This document shows, piece by piece, positions 1 to 6,033 of a stretch of DNA of 7,074 nt. The position numbers were made by a program, and so were the translations under genes. The stretch comes from DHVE2 group archaeon. Its GTDB lineage: Archaea > Thermoplasmatota > Thermoplasmata > Thermoplasmatales > Aciduliprofundaceae. The notes beneath the pieces were generated by a model, which was given only the letters and a program-made list of their open reading frames with translations, searched no databases and was not told the DNA's origin. Position 1 is the stretch's first letter. Every line of letters begins with the position of its first letter. The stretch lies in NCBI GenBank assembly GCA_027056155.1, contig JALULR010000201.1, positions 1 to 7,074 on the forward strand, written 5' to 3'.

Positions 1-1154
1 TAACCTCACTTATCCTCATATTCGGGTTAGTATTTGGATTTCTTTTCAAAAAAATAAAATTGACGGAAGTTCTTGCTTATTTATTTGGAGGTATGCTAAT
101 TTCAATCATTGGTTTTAAGGCACCGGCTACCTTTTTTAATATAGTTACAGGAGTGACTCTCGCTCTTGTAGGGTACATAGTGGGGCTTAGCTTCTCTTAC
201 GATTTTCTAAAGAGAATGGGCAAAAAAGTAATGATTATCCTTGTAGTGGAAGTTATCATAACATCCGCAGTAGTTACACTATTTGTATATTTATTCACAG
301 GAGACATGGCTCTTGCGGTTCTTCTGGGCTCTCTGGCACCTGCAACTGCCCCGGCAGGCACCATTGCGGTATTTCGCTCATTGTCCTCGCACGGCGTGCT
401 CACAGACGTTGCCACCGCAGTAGTGGGACTTGACGACGCTGCAGGTATTGTGATGTATGTAATAGGCATAATTTGGACTAAGAGCTTGCTTGGGTATCAC
501 GTTACAGTGGAAGTATCTGTCATTCACGCGCTTTGGGAAATATTGGGAGCTTTCTTACTAGGCGGTGCTCTCGGATTTGGCTTTGGCTACTCTGCAAAGA
601 AAGTCTCACTTACTTACGACCACCAGCTCGTGCTGGGCGTGGCAATAGCGCTCCTAGGCTGGGGCATTGCCTCGGTAATCGGAGTATCTAATATACTCAC
701 TACAATGGCAATAGGTATGACAATGATAAACTTGAACCGCGAGGCAGGAGTGAGCACATATCGGACAATTGACTCTTTTATGACCCCTGTGTACATAATG
801 TTCTTTGGAGTTATAGGCATGGAGATAAACTTCACCTTGTTAATGGGGCTATGGGCAGTAGCATTAGTATATTGTTTAGGCAGAACCGTTGGCAAGATAT
901 TAGGGTGCTCTCTGGGCTCGCTATTTGCTAGGGCTGAGCCAAAACTCCAAAAATACCTTGGGGTAGCACTTTTAAATCAAGCGGGCGTAGCCGTGGGTCT
1001 CGCGGCGCATGCAGCACAAGAGATTTCTTCATCGCATCTTGGCCAAATAATAATCACACTAATAGCAGTTACCACAGCCATATTCCAGATTGCCTCACCA
1101 CTAGGCACACAGTACGCCGTTAGGAAAGCGGGCGAAGCAAATGTGAGCAGTTAG
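1..1154 (+). CDS. Cation/proton antiporter (CPA/Kef-type, PF00999-like), 5' end missing
   Basis: Membrane antiporter that would exchange Na+ or K+ for protons across the cytoplasmic membrane. The frame is open to the left edge. The bases before the TTG at 60 encode a hydrophobic stretch ending in FKKIKLTEVLAYLFGG, which matches the family's first helix and loop, so the real start lies outside the window and the TTG is internal. About eleven further hydrophobic segments follow. An Asp-Asp pair (432-437, in VGLDDAAG) sits where electrogenic CPA2 antiporters such as NapA and NhaA carry their ion-binding aspartates. The preceding segment is LAPATAPAGT. In the late helix, where NapA has Lys and CPA1 members have Arg, this protein reads LLNQAG (Asn-Gln at 975-980), closer to Kef proteins. 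It ends about 18 residues after the last helix, so it has no C-terminal RCK/TrkA-N domain. The family is clear; the ion is not. It converges on the methyltransferase gene 10 bases away. Confidence 0.88.
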   Translation, partial: TSLILIFGLVFGFLFKKIKLTEVLAYLFGGMLISIIGFKAPATFFNIVTGVTLALVGYIVGLSFSYDFLKRMGKKVMIILVVEVIITSAVVTLFVYLFTGDMALAVLLGSLAPATAPAGTIAVFRSLSSHGVLTDVATAVVGLDDAAGIVMYVIGIIWTKSLLGYHVTVEVSVIHALWEILGAFLLGGALGFGFGYSAKKVSLTYDHQLVLGVAIALLGWGIASVIGVSNILTTMAIGMTMINLNREAGVSTYRTIDSFMTPVYIMFFGVIGMEINFTLLMGLWAVALVYCLGRTVGKILGCSLGSLFARAEPKLQKYLGVALLNQAGVAVGLAAHAAQEISSSHLGQIIITLIAVTTAIFQIASPLGTQYAVRKAGEANVSS

Positions 1155-1164
1155 TCTTTCAAAA

Positions 1165-1782
1165 TTATTTGTCCATGCACTTTTTATATTTTAGTACAAC
1201 AAAACTTGCATTGCTATGCACGCCATACAAAATGTCCGTCTGCTTCTCTTCACCGATTAAGGTGGAATACGCACCTTCAAACCTAAATATATTAGGTATG
1301 AGTTTTGATATATCGGAATACGAGAAAAACTTGGTATTCCTAAATCGTAAGTCTCCTTTCTCCGCCAAGCTTGCATATTTTTTTCCAAAATAGCTGTTTT
1401 TAGGTATAAACGCAATTATCAAGCACCCACCCAATTTCAAAACCCGTGATGCTTCAGCTAGGGCGCGCTCAGCATCTCTTAAAAAAGATAGAGATGTTAT
1501 GAATAGCACCGTTCCAAAATACTCACTTTGAAAGGGCAACTCCTCCCCTACCCCTTTTACAACCTTTACGCCTCGCATGTTAGCAAGAGAAAGCATATTT
1601 TCATCAGGGTCAATTCCATAATCCACGCCCAGCGGAGATGCAAATCTGCCCGTGCCCACACCCACCTCTAAGCTCGGCGCTGGACAATCTCTATAATGGC
1701 GTTTTATTGCTTCAAGCTCTGCACGGAAAAGAGACGCGTGGGTATCGTACCAAGAGTCGTATTGTTCAGGGTCAAATGGCAT
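1165..1782 (-). CDS. Class I SAM-dependent methyltransferase (Methyltransf_11-like)
   Basis: Predicted cytosolic methyltransferase of 205 residues with unknown substrate. Motif I is LEVGVGTGR (residues 38-46), followed by the acidic SAM-ribose region GIDPDENM (57-64), GEELPF (79-84), the motif-IV-like strand TVLFITSLSF (91-100) and LKLGGCLII (115-123). This is the order expected of a Rossmann-fold class I enzyme. The C-terminal third (about 125-205) is variable and probably holds substrate specificity. I chose the ATG at 1782 because MPFDPEQYDSWYD resembles the usual N-terminus of this group. A longer reading from the TTG at 1830 or the ATG at 1827 would add a basic 15-16-residue extension coded wholly inside the upstream gene. 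With the ATG at 1782 the gene overlaps the stop of the thiamine-binding gene by 11 bases (ATGCCATTTGA), an arrangement typical of translational coupling. No own promoter is visible. Fold confidence is high; substrate is not assignable. Confidence 0.88.
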   Translation of the reverse strand: MPFDPEQYDSWYDTHASLFRAELEAIKRHYRDCPAPSLEVGVGTGRFASPLGVDYGIDPDENMLSLANMRGVKVVKGVGEELPFQSEYFGTVLFITSLSFLRDAERALAEASRVLKLGGCLIIAFIPKNSYFGKKYASLAEKGDLRFRNTKFFSYSDISKLIPNIFRFEGAYSTLIGEEKQTDILYGVHSNASFVVLKYKKCMDK

Positions 1783-2077
1783 CTTTTTCGCCCGCCACAG
1801 CATTAATCTTTGAATCCATCGTGGCATCAATGTCCAGCCGATGATCTATCTTCATATCTATCACTACCCTCTCAGCACCTAATTCAAGCATGGCCTCCTC
1901 TGCTTTTTTCACCACTCTAAAAATCTCGTCCATAGTGCTAGCTTCTATTATAGTGCTCATCGGAGTAAGCTCATATTTCAATCCTGAAGCGCGTATCACC
2001 TCAAACGCAGCACGCACATAACTTGATACGCTCGTGCCCACACCCAAAGGCGTTAAAGTAAGCTCTGCGATTATCAT
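1772..2077 (-). CDS. MTH1187 family thiamine-binding protein (PF01910, formerly DUF77)
   Basis: Small cytosolic ferredoxin-like-fold protein of 101 residues, the usual length for the MTH1187/YkoF-related family, whose members bind thiamine or related ligands and form oligomers. Visible family motifs are MIIAELTLTPLGVGTSVSSY at the N-terminus, YELTPMSTIIEA (35-46) with the conserved Thr-Pro-Met, an amphipathic helix MDEIFRVVKKAEEAMLELG (49-67), and VVIDMKIDHRLD (71-82). The ATG at 2077 is preferred to the TTG at 2086: it gives the conserved N-terminus exactly, and a T-rich TATA-like element lies about 26 bases upstream, which would make the mRNA leaderless. It is the first gene of a minus-strand pair with the methyltransferase. 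No thiamine synthesis or transport gene and no THI-box-like stretch is visible nearby, so a thiamine role here rests on the family only. Confidence 0.9.
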   Translation of the reverse strand: MIIAELTLTPLGVGTSVSSYVRAAFEVIRASGLKYELTPMSTIIEASTMDEIFRVVKKAEEAMLELGAERVVIDMKIDHRLDIDATMDSKINAVAGEKDAI

Positions 2078-2096
2078 AATTACCAATAAAACGAGG

Positions 2097-2107
2097 AAAA
2101 ATAAAAG
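2097..2107 (-). promoter_or_regulatory. TATA-like element for the thiamine-binding gene
   Basis: On the minus strand this reads CTTTTATTTTT. Its centre is about 26 bases before the ATG at 2077, the archaeal spacing from TATA box to transcription start, so transcription would begin at or next to the ATG. The T-rich match is weaker than the TATA boxes at 2173 and 6854. Confidence 0.5.
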
Positions 2108-2127
2108 AGTTTGGTGTATTTTTAACG

Positions 2128-2143
2128 CTTGCGCATGCGTAAG
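2128..2143. promoter_or_regulatory. Near-palindrome in a divergent promoter region, possible operator
   Basis: CTTGCGCATGCGTAAG equals its own reverse complement at 14 of 16 positions; only the fourth and thirteenth bases break the symmetry. It is a GC-rich island in an AT-rich spacer, about 21 bases upstream of the minus-strand TATA-like element and about 30 bases upstream of the plus-strand TATA box. That position suits a dimeric regulator acting on one or both divergent genes. No regulator gene is in the window, so function is inferred. Confidence 0.35.
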
Positions 2144-2172
2144 TCAAATGATACCTTGGCACTCCAAAATAG

Positions 2173-2180
2173 TTATATAA
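2173..2180 (+). promoter_or_regulatory. TATA box for the 52-residue membrane peptide gene
   Basis: TTATATAA is a strong archaeal TATA box, preceded by a purine-rich stretch (CCAAAATAG, 2164-2172) in the position of the TFB recognition element. Its centre is 25-26 bases before the A of the ATG at 2202, so the predicted transcript is leaderless. This is the main evidence that the short gene downstream is expressed. Confidence 0.65.
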
Positions 2181-2201
2181 AGTGAGCTTGTTATACCTAT
2201 T

Positions 2202-2360
2202 ATGAGCCTACTTTGTTGCGCCGCAATAATAATCATCATACTTGCGCTATTGGGTATTTTAAAGCTCTTCCTCAAGCTCCTTCTTTGGATAATACTCGCA
2301 TTAATAATACTAGGACTAGCAGCTGTGGCCTTTTATTTCTTCTCTTACCTAATACCCTAG
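2202..2360 (+). CDS. Small hydrophobic two-helix membrane peptide, 52 residues, function unknown
   Basis: I do not recognise this gene. The ATG opens a 52-codon frame ending in TAG. The product is almost wholly hydrophobic: residues 3-20 and 26-49 can each span a membrane, separated by a short turn with the only charged residues, Lys21 and Lys25. Two cysteines (5 and 6) lie near the N-terminus and an aromatic patch (FYFFSY, 44-49) near the C-terminus. The turn lysines favour a hairpin with the loop inside by the positive-inside rule. Support for a real gene is the well-spaced TATA box at 2173-2180, a leaderless start, and a stop codon that directly abuts the stop of the opposing small gene. 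It is transcribed divergently from the thiamine-binding gene. Possible roles include a small transporter or enzyme subunit or a stress peptide; none is supported further. The alternative is chance coding in AT-rich spacer. Confidence 0.6.
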   Translation: MSLLCCAAIIIIILALLGILKLFLKLLLWIILALIILGLAAVAFYFFSYLIP

Positions 2361-2525
2361 CTACTCCGGCTTTTTGGGCCTAGAGCAAATGGCGTTTTCG
2401 TCACCATCTAAAAAAATCTCCCTGTCCGGATACTTCTTTGCAAGCTCTTGCATAATTTCAACTACCTCTCCAATGGTGACCTCTGGGTGCTCGCTAAGCT
2501 TCAAATGCACAATTTTTTCACCCAT
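2361..2525 (-). CDS. Small soluble protein, 54 residues, function unknown
   Basis: I cannot name this family. From the ATG at 2525 the product is 54 residues with no membrane segment. It has a short strand (KIVHLKL, 4-10), a helix from about residue 16 to 31 (TIGEVVEIMQELAKKY), then PDREIFLDGDENAICSRP (33-50), which looks like a strand, an acidic turn (LDGDEN) and a second strand containing the only Cys (47). The compact alternation of strand and helix looks like a folded domain rather than chance coding. The frame is open farther up to 2654, and an ATG at 2576 would give 71 residues, but the TATA box at 2551-2560 lies inside that extension and predicts transcription starting just before 2525. 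I therefore prefer the short form. The gene runs toward the membrane peptide and away from the acyl-CoA synthetase. Confidence 0.65.
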   Translation of the reverse strand: MGEKIVHLKLSEHPEVTIGEVVEIMQELAKKYPDREIFLDGDENAICSRPKKPE

Positions 2526-2550
2526 CGCCGCGCATTGAATTCCGTAGCGG

Positions 2551-2560
2551 TATTTATAAT
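2551..2560 (-). promoter_or_regulatory. TATA box for the 54-residue protein gene
   Basis: The minus strand reads ATTATAAATA, with a purine-rich AAAAGGGATA directly upstream in the TFB-recognition position. Its centre is about 30 bases before the ATG at 2525, predicting a leader of only a few bases. It decides the start codon, because longer readings would begin upstream of their own promoter. Confidence 0.6.
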
Positions 2561-2612
2561 TATCCCTTTTAACCATCAACCATTGCAAATTCGCTTTTAG
2601 ACGAATATTAAA

Positions 2613-2620
2613 CTTATTAT
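2613..2620 (+). promoter_or_regulatory. Candidate TATA element for the acyl-CoA synthetase gene
   Basis: CTTATTAT lies within the AT-rich stretch GAATATTAAACTTATTATGG. Transcription from about 2643 would give a leader near 24 bases that includes the Shine-Dalgarno site. AATATTAA at 2604-2611 is an equal alternative. The assignment is weak. Confidence 0.3.
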
Positions 2621-2654
2621 GGAATACTGCCATGCCCCGCCAAGAACAAAACAA

Positions 2655-2660
2655 GGAGGT
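2655..2660 (+). promoter_or_regulatory. Strong Shine-Dalgarno site fixing the synthetase start
   Basis: GGAGGT is followed by a 6-base spacer and then the ATG at 2667. It is the only full-length Shine-Dalgarno match before a gene in the window. It rules out the in-frame ATG at 2619, which would add 16 residues (beginning MEYCHAPP) unlike the family's N-terminus. Confidence 0.85.
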
Positions 2661-2666
2661 AATAAA

Positions 2667-4754
2667 ATGAATAATCTAGACCCCATATTCAAACCGAAAA
2701 GTATAGCAATCGTCGGTGCAAGCAGAGACCCCAAAGCAATAGGACATCAGTGTGTTAAAAATCTCATCGAGTCTGGCTATGAAGGGAAGATATATCCAGT
2801 GAATCCAAAAGCTGACGAAATTAAAGGCATTAAATGCTACCACAGCATTCTTGATATACCTGACGAAATAGATATCGCGCTAATAGTAGTGCCTGCAAAG
2901 TACGTACCCGCTGTGGCCGAGGATTGCGGTAAAAAAGGAGTGAAAGGCCTCGTTATTATCGCCTCAGGATTTAGCGAAGTGGGACGCAAAGACCTCGAGG
3001 ACCAAGTTGTGGAAATTGCTAAAAAATACAACATGAGAATTCTCGGACCCAATGTTGTAGGCATAATGAACAACCCACTAAAAGCAAATGCATCATTTGG
3101 TCCATATCTTCCATACTCGGGCAAGGCAGCGCTCATATCGCAGAGCGGCGCGTTGCTCATTGCTATGGACGCAAGGACTTGGAGCGATAAGGTAGGCATC
3201 TCGCATATGATTAGCATTGGGAATATGGCAGACTTGAACTTTGGCGATTTGATTGAATATTTCAACGAAGACCCAGATACCAATGTTATCTCGTTGTATA
3301 TGGAAGGTGTAAAAGACGGCCGCAAATTCTTAGAGAAATCTAGAAACTCAAAGAAACCAATAATTGCGCTCAAAGCGGGAGTATCGCAAAGAGGAGCTGC
3401 GGCAGCAGCCTCACACACAGGAAGCTTGGCGGGAAGCACGAAGATTTACGATGCAGCGTTCAAGCAGGGCCATGTTGTCCGTGCTGAGAACTTAGATGCG
3501 CTTTTTGACGAAACAATGGCACTAGCACTTCAACCACCAATGAAAGGAGACCACCTACTAATAGTCACCAACGGTGGCGGTGTAGGTGTACTAGCAACGG
3601 ATGCTGCTGAGAAGTACGGCATACCCATAAAAGATGCCCCTGATGACCTAAAACTGTTGATGATGAAACACATGCCAGAATTTGGAAGCCCAAAAAATCC
3701 TGTAGACCTCACGGGCATGGCAGACGCCCAGCAGTACTATGGCTCAGTGAAAGATGGCTTGATGCATGACTGGGTTGATGGCGTAGTTGTGCTATTCTGC
3801 GAAACATCATTTACAGACCCGCTAGAAATATCAAAGAACATTAAAAAAGCAATTGAAGAAGCAGGTGTTAATAAGCCGGTAATAGTGAATTACACTGGCG
3901 GAGAAGCAAGCGTGAAAGCCGGTGAATGGCTAATAGAAAATGGCATACCCTACTACAAGAGCCCAGACGCAGCTGTTAGAGCCATAGCCTCTTTGAGAAC
4001 ATACGGGAAATACCTTGAAAAAGAGCATACCGAATTTGAGCCCTATACGGTAAATAAAGAGCGTGTAGAAGCTATAATACACAGAGTGCTCGCGTCTGAG
4101 CGCAAAATACTCACCGAGCCGGAGGCAAAAGAGGTATTTGCAGCTTACGGATTGCCTGTACCCAAGGGCAAGATGGCAAAGAGCGAGGAAGAAGCAGTAA
4201 AAATTGCACAAGCTGTTGAGTACCCCGTGGTTATGAAGATTGTCTCACCGCAGATAATACACAAAAGCGACGCAGGTGGTGTGAAGGTGAATCTTAACAA
4301 CGATGATGAAGTGCGACAAGCGTTCCATGACATAATTGAAAATGCAAAGCAATACGACCCACATGCTGAGATTCACGGTGTGTATGTGCAGCACATGGAG
4401 CCATGGGGCACAGAAACAATTATCGGAAGCGTGTACGACAAACAGTTTGGGCCCACGGTTATGTTTGGCCTCGGAGGCATATTCGTAGAGATATTGAAAG
4501 ATGTGACTTTCCGCATTGCACCCTTCTCTGCGGACGAATCAAAGGACATGATAAGCGAGATAAAAGGCTACAAAGTTCTCAGAGGCGCAAGAGGCGAGAA
4601 GCCAAGGGATTTGACAGCGCTAGCAGAGGCTATAAGCAGACTCTCACAGCTTGTGTGGGATTTCAGAGAATACATCAAAGAAGTTGACGCAAATCCAGTA
4701 ATGGTATACGAAAATGGATTAAAAGTAGTAGATGCGAGAATAATACTTAAATGA
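2667..4754 (+). CDS. acd: ADP-forming acetate/acyl-CoA synthetase, fused alpha-beta subunits
   Basis: Cytosolic enzyme converting acyl-CoA + ADP + Pi to acid + ATP + CoA, the main substrate-level phosphorylation step of fermenting archaea. Its 695 residues are about the sum of the separate Pyrococcus alpha and beta subunits. Domains in order: CoA-binding Rossmann domain (about 7-130; SIAIVGASRD at 12-21, NVVGIMN at 129-135), succinyl-CoA-synthetase-like domain (about 150-290; ALISQSG at 155-161, YMEG with Glu213), a second ligase-type domain (about 300-450; VTNGGGVGVLATD), a linker, and a C-terminal ATP-grasp domain (about 475-695). Both phosphate-carrying histidines are present: His250 in SHTGSLAG and His532 in IIHKSDAGG. 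All domains look intact. Acyl preference (acetate, branched-chain or aryl acids) cannot be read from sequence. It stands alone behind its own Shine-Dalgarno site, and its 3' end overlaps the permease gene by 8 bases on the opposite strand. Confidence 0.95.
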   Translation: MNNLDPIFKPKSIAIVGASRDPKAIGHQCVKNLIESGYEGKIYPVNPKADEIKGIKCYHSILDIPDEIDIALIVVPAKYVPAVAEDCGKKGVKGLVIIASGFSEVGRKDLEDQVVEIAKKYNMRILGPNVVGIMNNPLKANASFGPYLPYSGKAALISQSGALLIAMDARTWSDKVGISHMISIGNMADLNFGDLIEYFNEDPDTNVISLYMEGVKDGRKFLEKSRNSKKPIIALKAGVSQRGAAAAASHTGSLAGSTKIYDAAFKQGHVVRAENLDALFDETMALALQPPMKGDHLLIVTNGGGVGVLATDAAEKYGIPIKDAPDDLKLLMMKHMPEFGSPKNPVDLTGMADAQQYYGSVKDGLMHDWVDGVVVLFCETSFTDPLEISKNIKKAIEEAGVNKPVIVNYTGGEASVKAGEWLIENGIPYYKSPDAAVRAIASLRTYGKYLEKEHTEFEPYTVNKERVEAIIHRVLASERKILTEPEAKEVFAAYGLPVPKGKMAKSEEEAVKIAQAVEYPVVMKIVSPQIIHKSDAGGVKVNLNNDDEVRQAFHDIIENAKQYDPHAEIHGVYVQHMEPWGTETIIGSVYDKQFGPTVMFGLGGIFVEILKDVTFRIAPFSADESKDMISEIKGYKVLRGARGEKPRDLTALAEAISRLSQLVWDFREYIKEVDANPVMVYENGLKVVDARIILK

Positions 4755-6033
4755 GTGCAATGAGGAACAGAGAGAAGGTACCAACAACTAAGCTCGCAAT
4801 GCCTGTTGTGGTACCCATCTTTGTCCACTCTTTATTTTTTATATCATAACCTATCTTCTTAGCAAGACCCATACTTATTACGCCCGCAGATGAGCCTATT
4901 GGGGTTATATTTCCACCAATATCTGCACCAATAACAAGAGCCCACCATAGCATACTTGTGTGATATGTTGCATTTAAATCTGCAACTACGGGTATCAATG
5001 CAGCTGTAATGGGTATATTATCCACCACGGACGATGACAATCCCGCAACCCAAAGAATCATAATAGCAATTATAAATGGATTTGACGAGACAGAGGATAT
5101 CGCATTTGCCATCTGTGTTAGCAATCCGGTTTCTTGCAATCCGCCAACAAGAACAAATAATCCAATGAAAAATACAAGTGTAGGCCACTCTACAGCCTTT
5201 AAAACTTCTTCGGGAGTCTTTTTAGATAGCGCAAGTGCAATTGTACCTCCCGCTAATGCAACAAAGGCAACAGGTATGTGAGTATAAGACCCCGTTGCAA
5301 AAAAAGCAATCATTATTAATAAGAGCACAAGCAAAATTTTCATCTTTCTGACATTTTTTACATAAGTCCATTCGTCAATTTTCATTAGCTCATGCACGTT
5401 TTTTGGTTCGGATTTTAACCATTTTTTATAGATTAATTTTACAAGAATAAGAGATACAATTATGCTTGAAATAACAGGGACAATAAGATTTACAATAAAA
5501 GCATCAAAGGTGAGACCTGCTGCAATACCCACAAGTATGTTTGGGGGGTCACCAATAAGGGTTGCAGTACCTCCTATATTTGAAAACACAGCCTCACCTA
5601 ATATCAAAGGTATTGGATTTATATTTATCATCTCGCATGCTTCTGCCGTTAATGGAATCATTAATAACACAGTAGTTACATTATCAATGAACATTGAAAC
5701 TACTGCAGTAATTGTGGTTAAATATACAAACATAAGCCACGGCTTGCCTTTTGCAAGTTTTATAGTTTTTAACCCGAGAAACTTGAAGAATCCGGTGCGA
5801 GCAAGCTCGCCTACAAAGGTCATCATACCAAAGAGAAGGATAATAACTTCCCAATTCACATAATCGAGCATATCTTCAAAATCCATAAAATGCAGAGCAT
5901 ATCCAGCAGCTAACATAGTAATTACGCCAATTAATGCAGCGGTCATTCTATCCATTTTACCGCTAAAAATGAGGATATATGCAAATATGAATATACCCAA
6001 GGTAACTATCTGCGTGATATCCGTTTTGACCAC
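4747..6033 (-). CDS. ArsB/NhaD/P-protein-type permease (ion transporter superfamily)
   Basis: Integral membrane transporter of 428 residues with about 11-12 hydrophobic segments, of the COG1055-like group that includes arsenite permeases, NhaD antiporters and the melanocyte P protein. The internal duplication typical of the ion-transporter superfamily is plain: VNWEVIILLFG (59-69) with VEWPTLVFFIG (281-291), FIDNVTTVLLMIP (115-127) with VVDNIPITAALIP (336-348), and GGTATLIGDPPN (154-165) with GGNITPIGSSAG (373-384). A charged cytosolic loop (about 200-232) joins the halves. The start is GTG at 6033, inside the end of the upstream stress-protein gene (28-base overlap), and the first helix begins around residue 9. 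A TTG at 6000 would cut into that helix. No arsenic genes are nearby, so arsenite is not favoured; Na+/H+ exchange or an anion are open. The gene looks more AT-rich than the synthetase gene beside it. Confidence 0.88.
   Translation of the reverse strand: MVKTDITQIVTLGIFIFAYILIFSGKMDRMTAALIGVITMLAAGYALHFMDFEDMLDYVNWEVIILLFGMMTFVGELARTGFFKFLGLKTIKLAKGKPWLMFVYLTTITAVVSMFIDNVTTVLLMIPLTAEACEMININPIPLILGEAVFSNIGGTATLIGDPPNILVGIAAGLTFDAFIVNLIVPVISSIIVSLILVKLIYKKWLKSEPKNVHELMKIDEWTYVKNVRKMKILLVLLLIMIAFFATGSYTHIPVAFVALAGGTIALALSKKTPEEVLKAVEWPTLVFFIGLFVLVGGLQETGLLTQMANAISSVSSNPFIIAIMILWVAGLSSSVVDNIPITAALIPVVADLNATYHTSMLWWALVIGADIGGNITPIGSSAGVISMGLAKKIGYDIKNKEWTKMGTTTGIASLVVGTFSLFLIALI

Noticed and set aside
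60..62. TTG as the start of the antiporter gene
   Set aside because: The same frame is open to the window edge and the upstream bases encode the conserved first helix, so this TTG is internal.
1169..1393. 74-codon plus-strand open frame opposite the methyltransferase C-terminus
   Set aside because: It overlaps confirmed coding sequence on the other strand and shows no promoter or family likeness.
1783..1830. N-terminal extension of the methyltransferase from TTG 1830 or ATG 1827
   Set aside because: It would lie wholly inside the thiamine-binding gene, adds a basic stretch unlike the family, and the ATG at 1782 gives the expected N-terminus.
2078..2201. tRNA, small RNA or riboswitch (including a THI-box) in the intergenic spacer
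   Set aside because: The spacer shows only promoter elements and the short near-palindrome; there is no cloverleaf or THI-box-like conserved core, and the thiamine-binding mRNA appears leaderless.
2526..2654. Longer versions of the 54-residue protein (71 or 97 residues)
   Set aside because: The TATA box at 2551-2560 lies inside the extension, so those start codons would not be transcribed from it; the extra residues also look non-conserved.
2619..2666. ATG at 2619 as the synthetase start
   Set aside because: A perfect Shine-Dalgarno site sits 6 bases before the ATG at 2667, and the extension would contain that site within coding sequence.
2837..3439. 200-codon minus-strand open frame inside the synthetase gene
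   Set aside because: It is antisense to an unmistakable enzyme, lacks a promoter or ribosome site, and its composition mirrors the sense gene.
5462..5863. 133-codon plus-strand open frame inside the permease gene
   Set aside because: It is a shadow of the permease on the opposite strand, with no start signals and no recognisable domain.
4747..6033. Arsenite efflux pump as a specific call
   Set aside because: The superfamily match does not fix the substrate, and no arsenic regulator, reductase or ATPase gene is near.
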